64,000 bases of DNA from an uncultured Pelagibacteraceae bacterium (GCA_902580895.1 CACHMJ010000002.1:44111-108110); one strand, 5' to 3'. Shown: positions 19,330-29,367, counted from the stretch's first letter. Program-made: numbers and translations. Notes: generated by a model from the sequence alone, not told the origin.

Positions 19330-19349
19330 TTTACAATATAACAGGATAA

Positions 19350-21734
19350 ATGATTGATCATTTATACCAAAATACAATCTTAAAAAATCCAAAATCTGTT
19401 TTAATTGTTTTATTTATTGCTTTAATTAGTTTTGGATATTACTCAAAAGACTTTAGGCTTGATGCTTCCTCTGAAACATTACTAATAGAAGGTGACCCTG
19501 ATCTTAAGTATTTAAAAGAAGTAACAAATAGATATGGCTCAAAAGATTTTCTAGTCTTAACTCATACACCTAATGACGGTATGGTTAGTGAAAGTGCAAT
19601 TAATAATCTTCTTAGCTTAAAATATAAGCTTCAAAGCTTAGATTGGGTGCATAGTGTTATTACACTCTTGGATATACCTCTATTAGACAATTCTGATGCA
19701 CCTCTCCAGGAAAGACTTATGAATTTTAAAACTCTAAAGGATGAAGGTGTTGATAAAGAGAGAGGTTTTAAAGAAATTCTAGCAAGTCCAGTTTTCAGGA
19801 ACTTTGTTATTAGCGAAGATGGAAAAACAAGTGGAATAATTGTCAATATAAAAGAGAATGAAAAATTAAATGATATTGAAAATAAATCAGAGAAGGAAAT
19901 TCAGGTATTTAAAGATCAAATAAAAAAGAGGAATCATAATAATATCCGAGAAATTAGAGAGGTGATCAAAAGTTATGATGATATAGGAAAAATTTATTTA
20001 GGTGGTATACCAATGATCGCCGATGATATGATGAGCTTTATTAAAAGTGATATCATAGTTTTTGGTTTAGGTGTGCTTGTATTTATTATTGCAACCTTAT
20101 GGTTCGTTTTTAGAAATTTAATTTGGGTTGTGGTTCCAATAAGTAGTTGTTTCTTTTCTGTTATAATTATGATGGGTCTTTTAGGTCTTATAGGATGGAA
20201 AGTTACTGTCATTTCCTCAAACTTTATTGCGCTAATGTTAATTTTAACAATGGCAATGAATATTCATATAAGTACTAGATTTATACAATTAAAAAAATCT
20301 TATCCTAATAAAGGTGATCATGAAATAATCCCTTTAACTACAAAAAAAATGTTTTGGCCAATACTCTACACGGCTTTAACGACTATTATCGCTTTTTTAT
20401 CTTTGATATTTAGTGAAATTAAACCAGTCATAGATTTTGGTTTAATGATGACTTTTGGATTAGTTACATCATTTATTATTACTTTTACCTTGCTTCCAAG
20501 TTTATTAAGTTTTTTAAAAGATAATAAAACTCTTATAAAGGAGAATGTTGACTCCAAAATGACTTCATCATTAGCAAAAATTTCTATTAATTTTAAAAAT
20601 CAAGTTTTTATAATTACTGGGATAGTAATTATTTTAAGTATGATTGGTATAAGTAAATTAGAAGTTGAGAATAGTTTTATAAATTATTTTAGTAAAAAAA
20701 CAGAAATTTATAAAGGTATGAAATTAATTGATGAAAAATTGGGTGGAACAACACCTCTGGAGGTAATCTTAAAATTTCCAGAAAAAAAAGAAGATAAATT
20801 AGATGAGGATGACGAATTTGAAGATTGGGGTGATGATGAAAAAAATGATGAGAAGTATTGGTTTACAAAAGATAAAATAGATACAATCTCCAACATACAT
20901 AATTATCTAGATAGTCTTCCTGAAATAGGAAAAGTCTTGTCGTTTTCATCAATAGTTGATGTTGCAACTCAATTAAATAATAATAGACCTCTTGGGACTT
21001 TAGAAATGGGTGTTTTGTATACTAAGATTCCTGATAATATTAAATCTGAGATAATTGATCCTTATATTTCAATAAAAGATAATGAGGCTCGAATAAGTTT
21101 GAGAATAATTGACTCTCAAAAAGATCTTAAAAGAAATGAGCTAATCAAAAAAATAAATCGTGACTTACAAAATGAATTTGGATTAAGCGAAGATCGATAT
21201 AAATTAGCTGGGGTAATGATCTTATTTAATAATTTATTACAAAGCTTGTTTAAATCTCAAATTCTTACTTTGGGACTTGTTATGCTGGGTATTTTTGGAA
21301 TGTTTGTAATTCTATTTAAGAACATCAAATTATCTTTAATTGGAGTTGTTCCAAACTTTATTGCAGCATTTTTTATTTTAGGAATAATAGGTATGCTAGA
21401 GATACCTTTAGATATGATGACTATTACAATCGCTGCTATTACAATAGGTATAGCTGTTGATAACAGTATACATTATATTTACAGATTCAAAGAAGAGTTC
21501 AACAAAATTAATGACTATAAAAAAACTTTAAAAACTTGTCATTCAACAGTTGGTGTTGCAATCCTGAACACTTCTATAACAATAGTCTTCGGTTTTTCTA
21601 TTCTAGTTTTGTCTAAATTCATACCTACAATCTATTTTGGAATTTTCACAGGTTTGGCAATGTTATTTGCAATGATTTCTGTTTTAACTTTACTTCCATC
21701 TTTAATATTAGTTTTTAAGCCTTTTGGAAAATAA
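19350..21734 (+). CDS. MMPL/RND-superfamily exporter
   Basis: Large inner-membrane protein of 794 residues in two homologous halves. Each half has a leading helix (about 17-34 and 417-437), a periplasmic loop, then a cluster of helices (about 228-390 and 625-785). This is the MMPL/sterol-sensing-type RND plan, which often exports lipids or other hydrophobic molecules using proton flow. Substrate is unknown. An acidic insert near residues 485-510 (KLDEDDEFEDWGDDEKNDE) sits in the second loop and looks lineage-specific. A good AGGA ribosome site precedes the ATG. It follows dnaB by 20 bases and precedes cvpA by 6. Confidence 0.8.
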   Translation: MIDHLYQNTILKNPKSVLIVLFIALISFGYYSKDFRLDASSETLLIEGDPDLKYLKEVTNRYGSKDFLVLTHTPNDGMVSESAINNLLSLKYKLQSLDWVHSVITLLDIPLLDNSDAPLQERLMNFKTLKDEGVDKERGFKEILASPVFRNFVISEDGKTSGIIVNIKENEKLNDIENKSEKEIQVFKDQIKKRNHNNIREIREVIKSYDDIGKIYLGGIPMIADDMMSFIKSDIIVFGLGVLVFIIATLWFVFRNLIWVVVPISSCFFSVIIMMGLLGLIGWKVTVISSNFIALMLILTMAMNIHISTRFIQLKKSYPNKGDHEIIPLTTKKMFWPILYTALTTIIAFLSLIFSEIKPVIDFGLMMTFGLVTSFIITFTLLPSLLSFLKDNKTLIKENVDSKMTSSLAKISINFKNQVFIITGIVIILSMIGISKLEVENSFINYFSKKTEIYKGMKLIDEKLGGTTPLEVILKFPEKKEDKLDEDDEFEDWGDDEKNDEKYWFTKDKIDTISNIHNYLDSLPEIGKVLSFSSIVDVATQLNNNRPLGTLEMGVLYTKIPDNIKSEIIDPYISIKDNEARISLRIIDSQKDLKRNELIKKINRDLQNEFGLSEDRYKLAGVMILFNNLLQSLFKSQILTLGLVMLGIFGMFVILFKNIKLSLIGVVPNFIAAFFILGIIGMLEIPLDMMTITIAAITIGIAVDNSIHYIYRFKEEFNKINDYKKTLKTCHSTVGVAILNTSITIVFGFSILVLSKFIPTIYFGIFTGLAMLFAMISVLTLLPSLILVFKPFGK

Positions 21735-21740
21735 GAATAT

Positions 21741-22298
21741 ATGTTTGAAATAACTCTGGAATTTTTTAGAGAAATTTTTAATTCAATTTCTTCGATTGAT
21801 TTAATCTATGTATTAATAACTATCCTTTCACTAATCAAATGTTACAGTAAAGGATTTGTCTTAAGCATACTTTCAATGTCAAAATGGTTATTTGCGTATA
21901 TTATAACTTTGATACTTTTTCCAAGATTTAAACCATATGTCAAAGATATAATAGATAATGAATATGTACTTGATGTAGGACTTGGAATAACAGTCTTTGT
22001 TATTGTTATCTTTTTAATATTATTGATTAATAAAGGGATAAGTAGAGCAATAAAATATACCGGGCTTGGAAGTTTAGACACTATATTTGGATTCTTTTTT
22101 GGATTTATTCGAGCCTATATCATCTCAATATGTTTATTTTCAGGAATACATATTGTGTATAATTACGACAAATGGCCAATAAATTTAGACAAATCATACA
22201 CCTTTCCATATCTTGAAAAAGGTAGTAATTACTTATTGAAAGTTTTTCCGAATGAAAAAACATATCAAGACTCTAAAGAAAAAATTGAAGATTTATAA
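21741..22298 (+). CDS. cvpA: CvpA family membrane protein
   Basis: Small integral membrane protein of 185 residues with about four helices (roughly 15-35, 42-60, 78-98, 115-140), related to the colicin V production protein. The segment GLGSLDTIFGFFFGFIRA matches the CvpA pattern G..D...G..FG..RG. Function is poorly defined (envelope homeostasis and colicin V export in E. coli). Position just before purF mirrors the E. coli cvpA-purF pair. Its 3' end overlaps purF by 47 bases. Confidence 0.85.
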   Translation: MFEITLEFFREIFNSISSIDLIYVLITILSLIKCYSKGFVLSILSMSKWLFAYIITLILFPRFKPYVKDIIDNEYVLDVGLGITVFVIVIFLILLINKGISRAIKYTGLGSLDTIFGFFFGFIRAYIISICLFSGIHIVYNYDKWPINLDKSYTFPYLEKGSNYLLKVFPNEKTYQDSKEKIEDL

Positions 22299-23733
22299 TC
22301 CGAAGTTAAATGAGGAATGTGGTGTATTTGGAATTAGCAATGTAAAAGATGCATCAGCTTTAGCTGCTCTTGGATTACATTCACTTCAACATCGAGGACA
22401 AGAAGGGTGTGGGATAGTAACATTTGATGGAAAAAGATATTATTCAGAAAAAAGATTTGGATTAGTTGGAGACAACTTTAATAAAGAAAAAGTTCTAGAT
22501 AACCTAAAAGGAAATTTTGCAATTGGTCATAATCGATACAGTACTACCGGAAATAATACATTAAGAAACATTCAGCCTTTTTTTGCAGACACAAATGCTG
22601 GTGGAATTGGAGTGGCTCATAATGGAAATTTAACAAACTCAATTTTTTTAAGAAATAAACTGGTTGAAGAGGGTGCAATTTTTTACACAACCTCTGACAC
22701 GGAAACTATTGTTCAACTTATTGCAAAATCAAAAAGGTTGAAAACTATTGATAAAATAATTGATGCAATATTTCAAATTCAAGGTGGATATGCATTAGTT
22801 ATGTTGACACAAAATTTACTAGTAGGTGTAAGAGATCCTTATGGAATAAGGCCACTAGTTATAGGTAAATTAAAAAATAGTTATGTTCTTGCATCTGAAA
22901 CCTGCGCTCTAGATATTATAGGTGCAAAATTTATACGAGAAGTTGATAATGGTGAAATTGTTTTAATTGAAAATGATAAATTAAAAAGTATTAAACCATT
23001 TCCTGAAAAAAAAATTAGACCTTGTGTATTTGAATATATTTATTTTGCAAGGCCAGATAGTATTTTGAGTGGAAAAACTGCATATGAACATCGTAAGAAT
23101 TTAGGAAAAGAATTGGCAAAAGAGAATAATATTGATGCTGATATTATTGTTCCAGTTCCTGATTCTGGAAATGCTGCAGCTTTAGGTTTTGCGCAACATT
23201 TAAATAAGAATTATGAGCATGGACTAATTAGAAATCATTACGTTGGAAGAACCTTTATTGAACCAAGTCAAAAAATAAGAAGTTTAGGGGTAAAGTTGAA
23301 ACTTAATGCTAATCAAACAACAATAAAAAACAAAAAGATTATTCTTGTTGATGACTCTTTAGTTAGAGGAACGACATCTCATAAAATAGTAAAAATGCTT
23401 TATGATGCCGGTGCAAAAGAGGTTCATGTGAGAATTGCTTGCCCCGAGATCAGATACCCAGATTTCTATGGAGTTGATACACCAACAAAAAAAGAATTGT
23501 TAGCTGCAAATAAAAATAACGAAGAGATCTGTGAATACATTGGTGCTAAATCGTTAAAGTTTTTATCTATTGAGGGTATGTATAGAGCTATTGGATTTGA
23601 TAAAAGAAATGAAAATTATCCACAGCTGACAGATCATTATTTCACTGGAGACTATCCTGTAAAACCTATTGATGAGTTAGGAGATAGTAAAATAACACAA
23701 CTTTCTTTACTTAGCACTGCATCAAATAATTAA
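22252..23733 (+). CDS. purF: Amidophosphoribosyltransferase
   Basis: First committed step of purine synthesis: glutamine plus PRPP gives phosphoribosylamine. The 493 residues have the Ntn glutaminase nucleophile at C23 (EECGVFGI) after a likely cleaved propeptide, HNRYST in the glutaminase domain, and the PRPP-binding VDDSLVRGTTS in the transferase domain. The C-terminal cysteines that bind the 4Fe-4S cluster in the B. subtilis type are not present (the tail reads DHYFTGDYPV), so this should be a cluster-free form. No internal start could replace the ATG, so the 47-base overlap with cvpA appears real. Confidence 0.95.
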   Translation: MKKHIKTLKKKLKIYNPKLNEECGVFGISNVKDASALAALGLHSLQHRGQEGCGIVTFDGKRYYSEKRFGLVGDNFNKEKVLDNLKGNFAIGHNRYSTTGNNTLRNIQPFFADTNAGGIGVAHNGNLTNSIFLRNKLVEEGAIFYTTSDTETIVQLIAKSKRLKTIDKIIDAIFQIQGGYALVMLTQNLLVGVRDPYGIRPLVIGKLKNSYVLASETCALDIIGAKFIREVDNGEIVLIENDKLKSIKPFPEKKIRPCVFEYIYFARPDSILSGKTAYEHRKNLGKELAKENNIDADIIVPVPDSGNAAALGFAQHLNKNYEHGLIRNHYVGRTFIEPSQKIRSLGVKLKLNANQTTIKNKKIILVDDSLVRGTTSHKIVKMLYDAGAKEVHVRIACPEIRYPDFYGVDTPTKKELLAANKNNEEICEYIGAKSLKFLSIEGMYRAIGFDKRNENYPQLTDHYFTGDYPVKPIDELGDSKITQLSLLSTASNN

Positions 23734-23736
23734 TTT

Positions 23737-24294
23737 ATGAAAAAAGTAAGTTTCACAGAAATGAAAAATGGAACCAAAGAAGATTATCTTTTTCTTGATA
23801 GACATGAAAAAGATTTTGTAAGTAAAACAGCAGATAGAATATTGAAATTTATGTCTGGACTTACTGAAACTTTAGAAGGATACCAGGTTTCAAGATTAGA
23901 ACATTCACTCCAGAGTGCTACAAGAGCTTATAGAAATGGTGAAAGCGATGAAATGATTGTGGCTGCTCTATTACATGATATTGGTGACGAACTAGCTCCA
24001 ATGAATCATTCAGAATATGCTGCAGCAGTTCTCAAACCATATGTGTCAGAAAAAACTCATTGGATAATTGAAAAACATGGTGAGTTTCAAATGTATTATT
24101 ATGCTCACCATTTAGGAGGGAACAAAAATAAGAGGGACGAATATAAAAATCACAAATATTATCAAGACACTGTAAATTTTTGTGAAAAATATGATCAAAA
24201 CTCTTTTGATCCAAATTATGAGTCTTTACCGTTAGATTTCTTTAAACCATTTGTGAGAAAAATTTTTTCAAGAAAACCGTATTCTTCACTATAA
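23737..24294 (+). CDS. PhnZ-like HD-domain protein (phosphohydrolase or di-iron oxygenase)
   Basis: A 185-residue HD-superfamily protein. Probable metal ligands are H56 (RLEHSLQ), H80-D81 (LLHDIGD), H108, H114, H124/H125 and D153. The core LEHSLQ..A.R.G...EM..AALLHDIG closely resembles PhnZ, the di-iron oxygenase that cleaves a hydroxy-phosphonate. The PhnZ lid tyrosine and glutamate just upstream align with L and Y here, so its substrate is probably different. Many bacteria carry this family annotated only as HD phosphohydrolase. It lies 3 bases after purF and 24 before gshA. Confidence 0.7.
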   Translation: MKKVSFTEMKNGTKEDYLFLDRHEKDFVSKTADRILKFMSGLTETLEGYQVSRLEHSLQSATRAYRNGESDEMIVAALLHDIGDELAPMNHSEYAAAVLKPYVSEKTHWIIEKHGEFQMYYYAHHLGGNKNKRDEYKNHKYYQDTVNFCEKYDQNSFDPNYESLPLDFFKPFVRKIFSRKPYSSL

Positions 24295-24318
24295 AATTTT
24301 GTAGGCTATAAATTAATT

Positions 24319-25614
24319 ATGATTATTTCTAAAGAACAAATAATTGAATATTTCAAATCTGGAATAAAAGATAAGAAAAATTTCAAAATTGGTATTGAGC
24401 ATGAAAAATTTTTATTTAATAGCAAAAATAATAAAAGAATTGATTACGCAAAAGTAAAAGAAATGTTTTCTACTTTAAATGAATTTGGTTGGAATCCAAT
24501 CAAAGAAGGTGAAAATATTGTTGGTTTAAACAAAGGAGGTAAAAACATTACTCTTGAACCAGGAAACCAAATTGAATTATCTGGAGATAAGCTAAATAAC
24601 ATTCATGAAGCATGCACAGAGTCCTATGATTATTTATTTGAGCTTAAACAGGTCACAAAAAAACTTGGTATAAATATTGTAAGCACTGGTTTTGATCCCA
24701 TTTCAAAGCTTGAAGAAATTCCTAATAATCCTAAGCAAAGATATAAACTAATGACAAAGGATATGCCATTAGGAGGGGAATTAAGTCTAGATATGATGTA
24801 TAGAACTTGCGGAACTCAATTAAATATTGATTATTCCTCAGAGGAAGACTTTTTCAAAAAATTTAAAGTAGTAAATTCAATAGTTCCAATTTCTATTGCT
24901 TTATTTGCTAATTCATCAATAGTTGAAAAAAAAAATAGCAATTACTCATCTTATAGATCGAAAGTATGGCAAAATACTTCAAGGGGAGGACTTCCAAAAT
25001 TATTTTTTGAAAATTTAAATTTTGAAAAATATGCTGATTTTATAATAGATTTTCCAATTTTATTTATACAAGACAAACAAAACTATTTATCTGGTTATAA
25101 ATATACTTTTAAAGATTTTATGAGGGGAAAGATAAATGAAATTAAAAATCGTCTTCCAACTGATAGTGATTTATCATTACACTTAAGCACTATATTTACT
25201 GAAAATAGATTGAAAAAATATATTGAATTAAGATCTATGGATACTTGTGGCTGGGATTGTCTTTGTGCAGGACCTGCATTTTTTATTGGAATGTTATACG
25301 GAAATTTAGAAGAAGTTTATAATTTAGTTTCTTCATGGGATAAGGATAAGATAATTAATGCTTATCTCGATGCTCCTAAAAAAGGTTTTAATACTCAATT
25401 AATGGGTAAAGATCTTTTTTATTGGGCATCAACTTTATTAGAAATTTCAAAAAAAGGATTAGATAATAGAGATATATTAAATAAAAGTGGAAAAAATGAA
25501 AGTTTGTTTTTAAATCACTTGCAAAAAGTTATTGATAATAGAACAACAAATGCAGATCATATGATTAATAAATTTTCAAAAAACGAAGATTTAAACGATT
25601 TATATGATAAATAA
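24319..25614 (+). CDS. gshA: Glutamate-cysteine ligase
   Basis: First and usually rate-limiting step of glutathione synthesis: ATP-dependent joining of glutamate and cysteine. The 431 residues match the plant/alphaproteobacterial GCS2 type, with KIGIEHEKFLF near the start, ITLEPGNQIELSGD, MMYRTCGTQLNIDY and ELRSMDTCGWD. This differs from the E. coli-type enzyme. The next gene, gshB, overlaps it by 11 bases, which confirms the pathway. Confidence 0.93.
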   Translation: MIISKEQIIEYFKSGIKDKKNFKIGIEHEKFLFNSKNNKRIDYAKVKEMFSTLNEFGWNPIKEGENIVGLNKGGKNITLEPGNQIELSGDKLNNIHEACTESYDYLFELKQVTKKLGINIVSTGFDPISKLEEIPNNPKQRYKLMTKDMPLGGELSLDMMYRTCGTQLNIDYSSEEDFFKKFKVVNSIVPISIALFANSSIVEKKNSNYSSYRSKVWQNTSRGGLPKLFFENLNFEKYADFIIDFPILFIQDKQNYLSGYKYTFKDFMRGKINEIKNRLPTDSDLSLHLSTIFTENRLKKYIELRSMDTCGWDCLCAGPAFFIGMLYGNLEEVYNLVSSWDKDKIINAYLDAPKKGFNTQLMGKDLFYWASTLLEISKKGLDNRDILNKSGKNESLFLNHLQKVIDNRTTNADHMINKFSKNEDLNDLYDK

Positions 25615-26530
25615 AATTGTTGCTATACAAGGAAATCACCCTTCTAAACTTAATCCAAAAACAGATACAAGTGTTTTTTTAGCTAATGAAATTCAAAGAA
25701 AAAATTATAGAATTTTTTATTATGATCCTAAAAATTTATCAATTGTAAACTCAAAAGTTATAGCTGAGGGTTTTTTTATAAAGTTTAATTATAATGATAA
25801 AAAATTTTACAAAATTCTAAAAAAACAAAAATTAAATCTTATTAGATGCAAGTACTTATTAATAAGACAAGATCCTCCTTTTAATCTAGAGTATATATCT
25901 TCAACTTTTATACTTGAGACGCTTAAGAATAAAGTAAAAATCGTTAACAATCCCACTGCAATCAGAAATATTTCTGAAAAACTTTATTCTGTTAGATATC
26001 AAAGGTTTATGCCAAATACACTTTTTACACAAAATATCCAGGAGATTAAAAATTTTTTTAAAAAGAATAAGCATGTAATTTTAAAACCTATTCATAGTTT
26101 TAGTGGGAATGATATTCACTTACTTAATAAATTTAAATTAAAGTTTATTCAAAAATTAATAAAAAAACATAATTATATAATGTGTCAAAAATACTTACCC
26201 AAAATAAGCGAGGGAGATAAAAGAGTGTTTCTAATAAATGGAAAAATATGTGGTGCTATATCAAGAGTTCCTCAAAAAGGCTCATATCTAAGCAACATGA
26301 GTAAAGGTGCAACCGCAAAAAATACCCAATTAACAAAATTTGAAAAAAGTATTTCCAAATTAATTGCTAAAGATTTGAAAAAAGATCAAATTTATTTTGC
26401 TGGAATTGACTTTATTGACCAGAAACTTAATGGAGATATAAATGTTACATCTCCTACTGGTTTAAAAACATTATTTGATATTTCAAAAATAAATCTTGCT
26501 AAAACTTTTTGGAAATATCTAAAAGCATGA
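25604..26530 (+). CDS. gshB: Glutathione synthetase
   Basis: ATP-grasp enzyme that adds glycine to gamma-glutamylcysteine. The 308 residues show RQDPPFNLEYI, the ATP-binding VILKPIHSFSGNDI, and the C-terminal INVTSPTGLK that matches the INVTSPT signature of proteobacterial GshB. The glycine substrate links it functionally to the gcv and amidinotransferase genes elsewhere in the window. It overlaps gshA by 11 bases and the downstream DMT permease by 4. Confidence 0.93.
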   Translation: MINKIVAIQGNHPSKLNPKTDTSVFLANEIQRKNYRIFYYDPKNLSIVNSKVIAEGFFIKFNYNDKKFYKILKKQKLNLIRCKYLLIRQDPPFNLEYISSTFILETLKNKVKIVNNPTAIRNISEKLYSVRYQRFMPNTLFTQNIQEIKNFFKKNKHVILKPIHSFSGNDIHLLNKFKLKFIQKLIKKHNYIMCQKYLPKISEGDKRVFLINGKICGAISRVPQKGSYLSNMSKGATAKNTQLTKFEKSISKLIAKDLKKDQIYFAGIDFIDQKLNGDINVTSPTGLKTLFDISKINLAKTFWKYLKA

Positions 26531-27387
26531 AAAACTTGACAGATCAACAAAGGGGGTCTTTGCTTGCATTTGTTGCTGTTATGTTTATAACGCCTGACTC
26601 TTTATTTATTAGACTTTCTAATATTGATACTTGGGGTCTTGTTTTTTATAGAGGAATAATTCCATTCTTAACTGTTTTTTTTGGGATGTTAATAATATAC
26701 AAACTAAATTTTTTTAAGATACTTTTTACAAGTGGTTACCACGGTTTAATCTATGTGGTTACTTTTAGTATTACAAATATTACTTTTGTAGTTTCTATTC
26801 AAAACACTAATGTTGCAAATACATTGGTAATGATAGCAACTGCACCAATGCTATCAGCCATACTAGGATCAATTTTTTTAAAAGAACCTCCTGATAGAAA
26901 GACATGGGTTTCCATAATTATTACTTTTGCCGCAATTATTTACATTTTCTTTGACTCCCTTAAATTAGGTAACTTTTATGGAGATATTTTAGGATTTATT
27001 ACTGCTATTGGTCTTGCTGTAGGTGCAGTAACTATAAGATCTGCAAAATCTAAAAATTTAGTTCCAGCTGCAGTAGTAGGCAAGCTATTTGTTGCTACTT
27101 TTGCTTTATTATTTATTGAGAGTTTTGCTCTTTTAAATGATGATCTTATCATAGTGCCTCTAATGTGTATTTTATGTGTTGCTATACCATTTGTTTTAGT
27201 AACTATCGCTCCAAGGTTTATCCCGGCTGCTGAGGTAAATCTTTTCTTCCTGCTAGAAACAATAATTGGTCCAATTTGGGTTTGGTTAATCATAAAGGAA
27301 CAGCCTAGTATTGAAACGCTTCAAGGTGGTGTAGTTATAATTGCAACCATCGCTATTCACTCATTTTTGAAATTAAAAAAATCTTAA
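26527..27387 (+). CDS. DMT-family (EamA) permease after gshB
   Basis: Drug/metabolite-type transporter of 286 residues with about ten helices in two EamA repeats. I use the ATG at 26527, whose ATGA overlaps the gshB stop, rather than a TTG six codons upstream inside gshB. The overlap implies translational coupling with glutathione synthesis, so a thiol or a gamma-glutamyl compound is a reasonable guess for substrate, but nothing in the sequence proves it. It is one of four EamA permeases in the window. Confidence 0.8.
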   Translation: MKNLTDQQRGSLLAFVAVMFITPDSLFIRLSNIDTWGLVFYRGIIPFLTVFFGMLIIYKLNFFKILFTSGYHGLIYVVTFSITNITFVVSIQNTNVANTLVMIATAPMLSAILGSIFLKEPPDRKTWVSIIITFAAIIYIFFDSLKLGNFYGDILGFITAIGLAVGAVTIRSAKSKNLVPAAVVGKLFVATFALLFIESFALLNDDLIIVPLMCILCVAIPFVLVTIAPRFIPAAEVNLFFLLETIIGPIWVWLIIKEQPSIETLQGGVVIIATIAIHSFLKLKKS

Positions 27388-27445
27388 ACTCTGTCACAAT
27401 TAAGTCTTGATTTAATAATAGATGGCGGTTAATTAGCGCGATTTT

Positions 27446-28735
27446 ATGAATAAAGTTTTAAAGAATTCTTGGGCATTATTTTTAGGCATGGGATTTATAA
27501 TGATGGCTTATGGCTTTCAAGGGTCATTACTTGGGGTTAGAGCTGTTCAGGAGGAATTTAGTTTAACAGCAACTGGTTTTATGATGTCTGGTTATTTTAT
27601 TGGATACTTTATAGGAGCAGCAACTATTCCAAATATAATTTCTAGAGTTGGTCATATTAGGGTTTTTGCAGCTTTTGCGTCTTTAGCATCATTAATAATT
27701 TTGGTTCACTCAATTTTGATTCATCCATTTATATGGTTCTTATTAAGAGTTATGACCGGAATAAGTATGGTTTGTATTTACACAGTTGCTGAGAGTTGGC
27801 TTAATGATAGATCCAGTAATAAAAATAGAGGAAGTGTTTTATCAATTTATATGGTGATTCTTTATGGATCGATGGGAATTGGAATGTTTTTATTAAACTT
27901 CAGTGCTCCAAAAAATTTTGAACCATTCATATTGGTTTCTGTGATCACTTCAGTAGCATTAATACCTATTTTGCTTACTAAAAAAAAACCACCCACTTTC
28001 AAAAAAATAAACGCTATGTCATTTAGTGAACTTTATAAATCTTCACCGTTTGGAATGGTAAGTTCTTTTTTTTATGGAACAATTCAGTCTGCTTTATTCA
28101 CCTTGCTAGCAGTTTATGCAACATCAATGAATTTCACTATCTTAGAAATATCAATTGTCACTTTTTTACTAGCAATTTCCGGTGCAATCGCTCAATTTCC
28201 AGTTGGAAAAATTTCCGACGTTTATGATAGAAGAAAAGTAATTATTGCGTCTACTTTTGGAGCTGCAATATTTGCTCTTATTACAATATTTGTTTCAGGA
28301 CAAATGTATTTACCTGATGGATTAGCAACAAGTAAGAAATGGTTTTACACGTTTTTTATTTTATTTTCTTTTTGCAGTTTGCCCATGTTTTCATTAATTC
28401 TTGCACATACTAATGATTATATTACAAAAGATAAATTTGTAGCTGCGGGTGCTGGGCTTCAATTTATGTTTGGTTTAGGTGCAATGAGCGGTCCTTTTTT
28501 ATGTTCAATATTTATGGATGTTGTTGGCTCAAACGGATTTTTTATTTTTTTATTTTTCTTTCATTCTTTAATAGGCGCTTTTGGAATTTATAGAATGAGA
28601 GTTAGAGGAACAGTGGAAAATCCAGACTCTCAATTTGTCGCAATGCCTCAAACAATTACACCAGCTGGGATCGAATTAAATCCTACAACAGAACCTATTG
28701 AAGAGCCGATAAAAGATGAAAATAGAGAGATTTAA
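27446..28735 (+). CDS. MFS transporter (YcaD-like)
   Basis: Major facilitator of 429 residues with about twelve helices. The N-terminal half contains GIGMF and RVMTGISMVCIYTVAESWLNDR (read from two adjacent pieces), and the inter-helix loop DVYDRRKV is the usual MFS basic loop. The whole resembles the YcaD/UPF0226 group of predicted small-solute exporters. The C-terminal 35 residues are hydrophilic and proline/glutamate-rich. Its 3' end overlaps cmk by 4 bases in convergent orientation. Substrate unknown. Confidence 0.75.
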   Translation: MNKVLKNSWALFLGMGFIMMAYGFQGSLLGVRAVQEEFSLTATGFMMSGYFIGYFIGAATIPNIISRVGHIRVFAAFASLASLIILVHSILIHPFIWFLLRVMTGISMVCIYTVAESWLNDRSSNKNRGSVLSIYMVILYGSMGIGMFLLNFSAPKNFEPFILVSVITSVALIPILLTKKKPPTFKKINAMSFSELYKSSPFGMVSSFFYGTIQSALFTLLAVYATSMNFTILEISIVTFLLAISGAIAQFPVGKISDVYDRRKVIIASTFGAAIFALITIFVSGQMYLPDGLATSKKWFYTFFILFSFCSLPMFSLILAHTNDYITKDKFVAAGAGLQFMFGLGAMSGPFLCSIFMDVVGSNGFFIFLFFFHSLIGAFGIYRMRVRGTVENPDSQFVAMPQTITPAGIELNPTTEPIEEPIKDENREI

Positions 28736-29367
28736 TTAAGACTCTCTATATGCTCAGACATTTTAGACAGAACTTGCTTTTTAGTTAATTTGTCTGTTCG
28801 TATTAAGATTGCATCTTTTACTTTAACCAGTGGGCTATTCTTTCTTTTTTTATCCATAGAAGTTCTTTTAATTAAAGATTTTCTAACATTTTGTAGAGAA
28901 ACCTTCTTTTTGATATCTAGCCATCTTCTATAACTTGCAACTTTAATATTGCACTTAAAGTAAAAAGCTAAATCATATTTTGGATTTTTTGCTAATATTT
29001 TACTAGCTATATCTCTGCCCTCTACACAAATCTTTTTATTTTTTTTGATCAATGTCTTTTGAAAAATATTTATTATTTTTCGAATATTTTTGTTTTTAGC
29101 TATAATAGCAGAATGGTTGCTGATTTGTTCTGAGTGTAATTTAAATTTGACTATTTCTTTATAAGAAATATTTTTAAATCTTTTTTTTAAAAAACTAATA
29201 CTGTTTTTTGGTTTATTATTAATGATTTCTTTACTAGCATATCTATATAATAATCCGGAATTAATAAGTAACAATTTGTACTTTTTAGAGATGAGTTTTG
29301 CTGCAGTACTTTTTCCACTTGCTGACTCTCCATCGCAAGCAATTATTAATTTTTTAAATTTTTTCAC
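28732..29367 (-). CDS. cmk: Cytidylate kinase
   Basis: Phosphorylates CMP and dCMP. The 211 residues have a P-loop CDGESASGKST (11-21), the substrate-binding EGRDIASKI where E. coli has DGRDMGT, and the lid RR.D. It is more divergent and more lysine-rich than average, but the overall Cmk plan is clear. No rpsA, the usual neighbour, is present. It is convergent with the MFS gene and divergent from the coiled-coil gene, with 174 bases between starts. Confidence 0.8.
   Translation of the reverse strand: MKKFKKLIIACDGESASGKSTAAKLISKKYKLLLINSGLLYRYASKEIINNKPKNSISFLKKRFKNISYKEIVKFKLHSEQISNHSAIIAKNKNIRKIINIFQKTLIKKNKKICVEGRDIASKILAKNPKYDLAFYFKCNIKVASYRRWLDIKKKVSLQNVRKSLIKRTSMDKKRKNSPLVKVKDAILIRTDKLTKKQVLSKMSEHIESLN

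Noticed and set aside
22252..22298. purF/cvpA overlap as a sign of a wrong purF start
   Set aside because: No other start codon exists between 22252 and the catalytic cysteine codon, so the 47-base overlap must be real.
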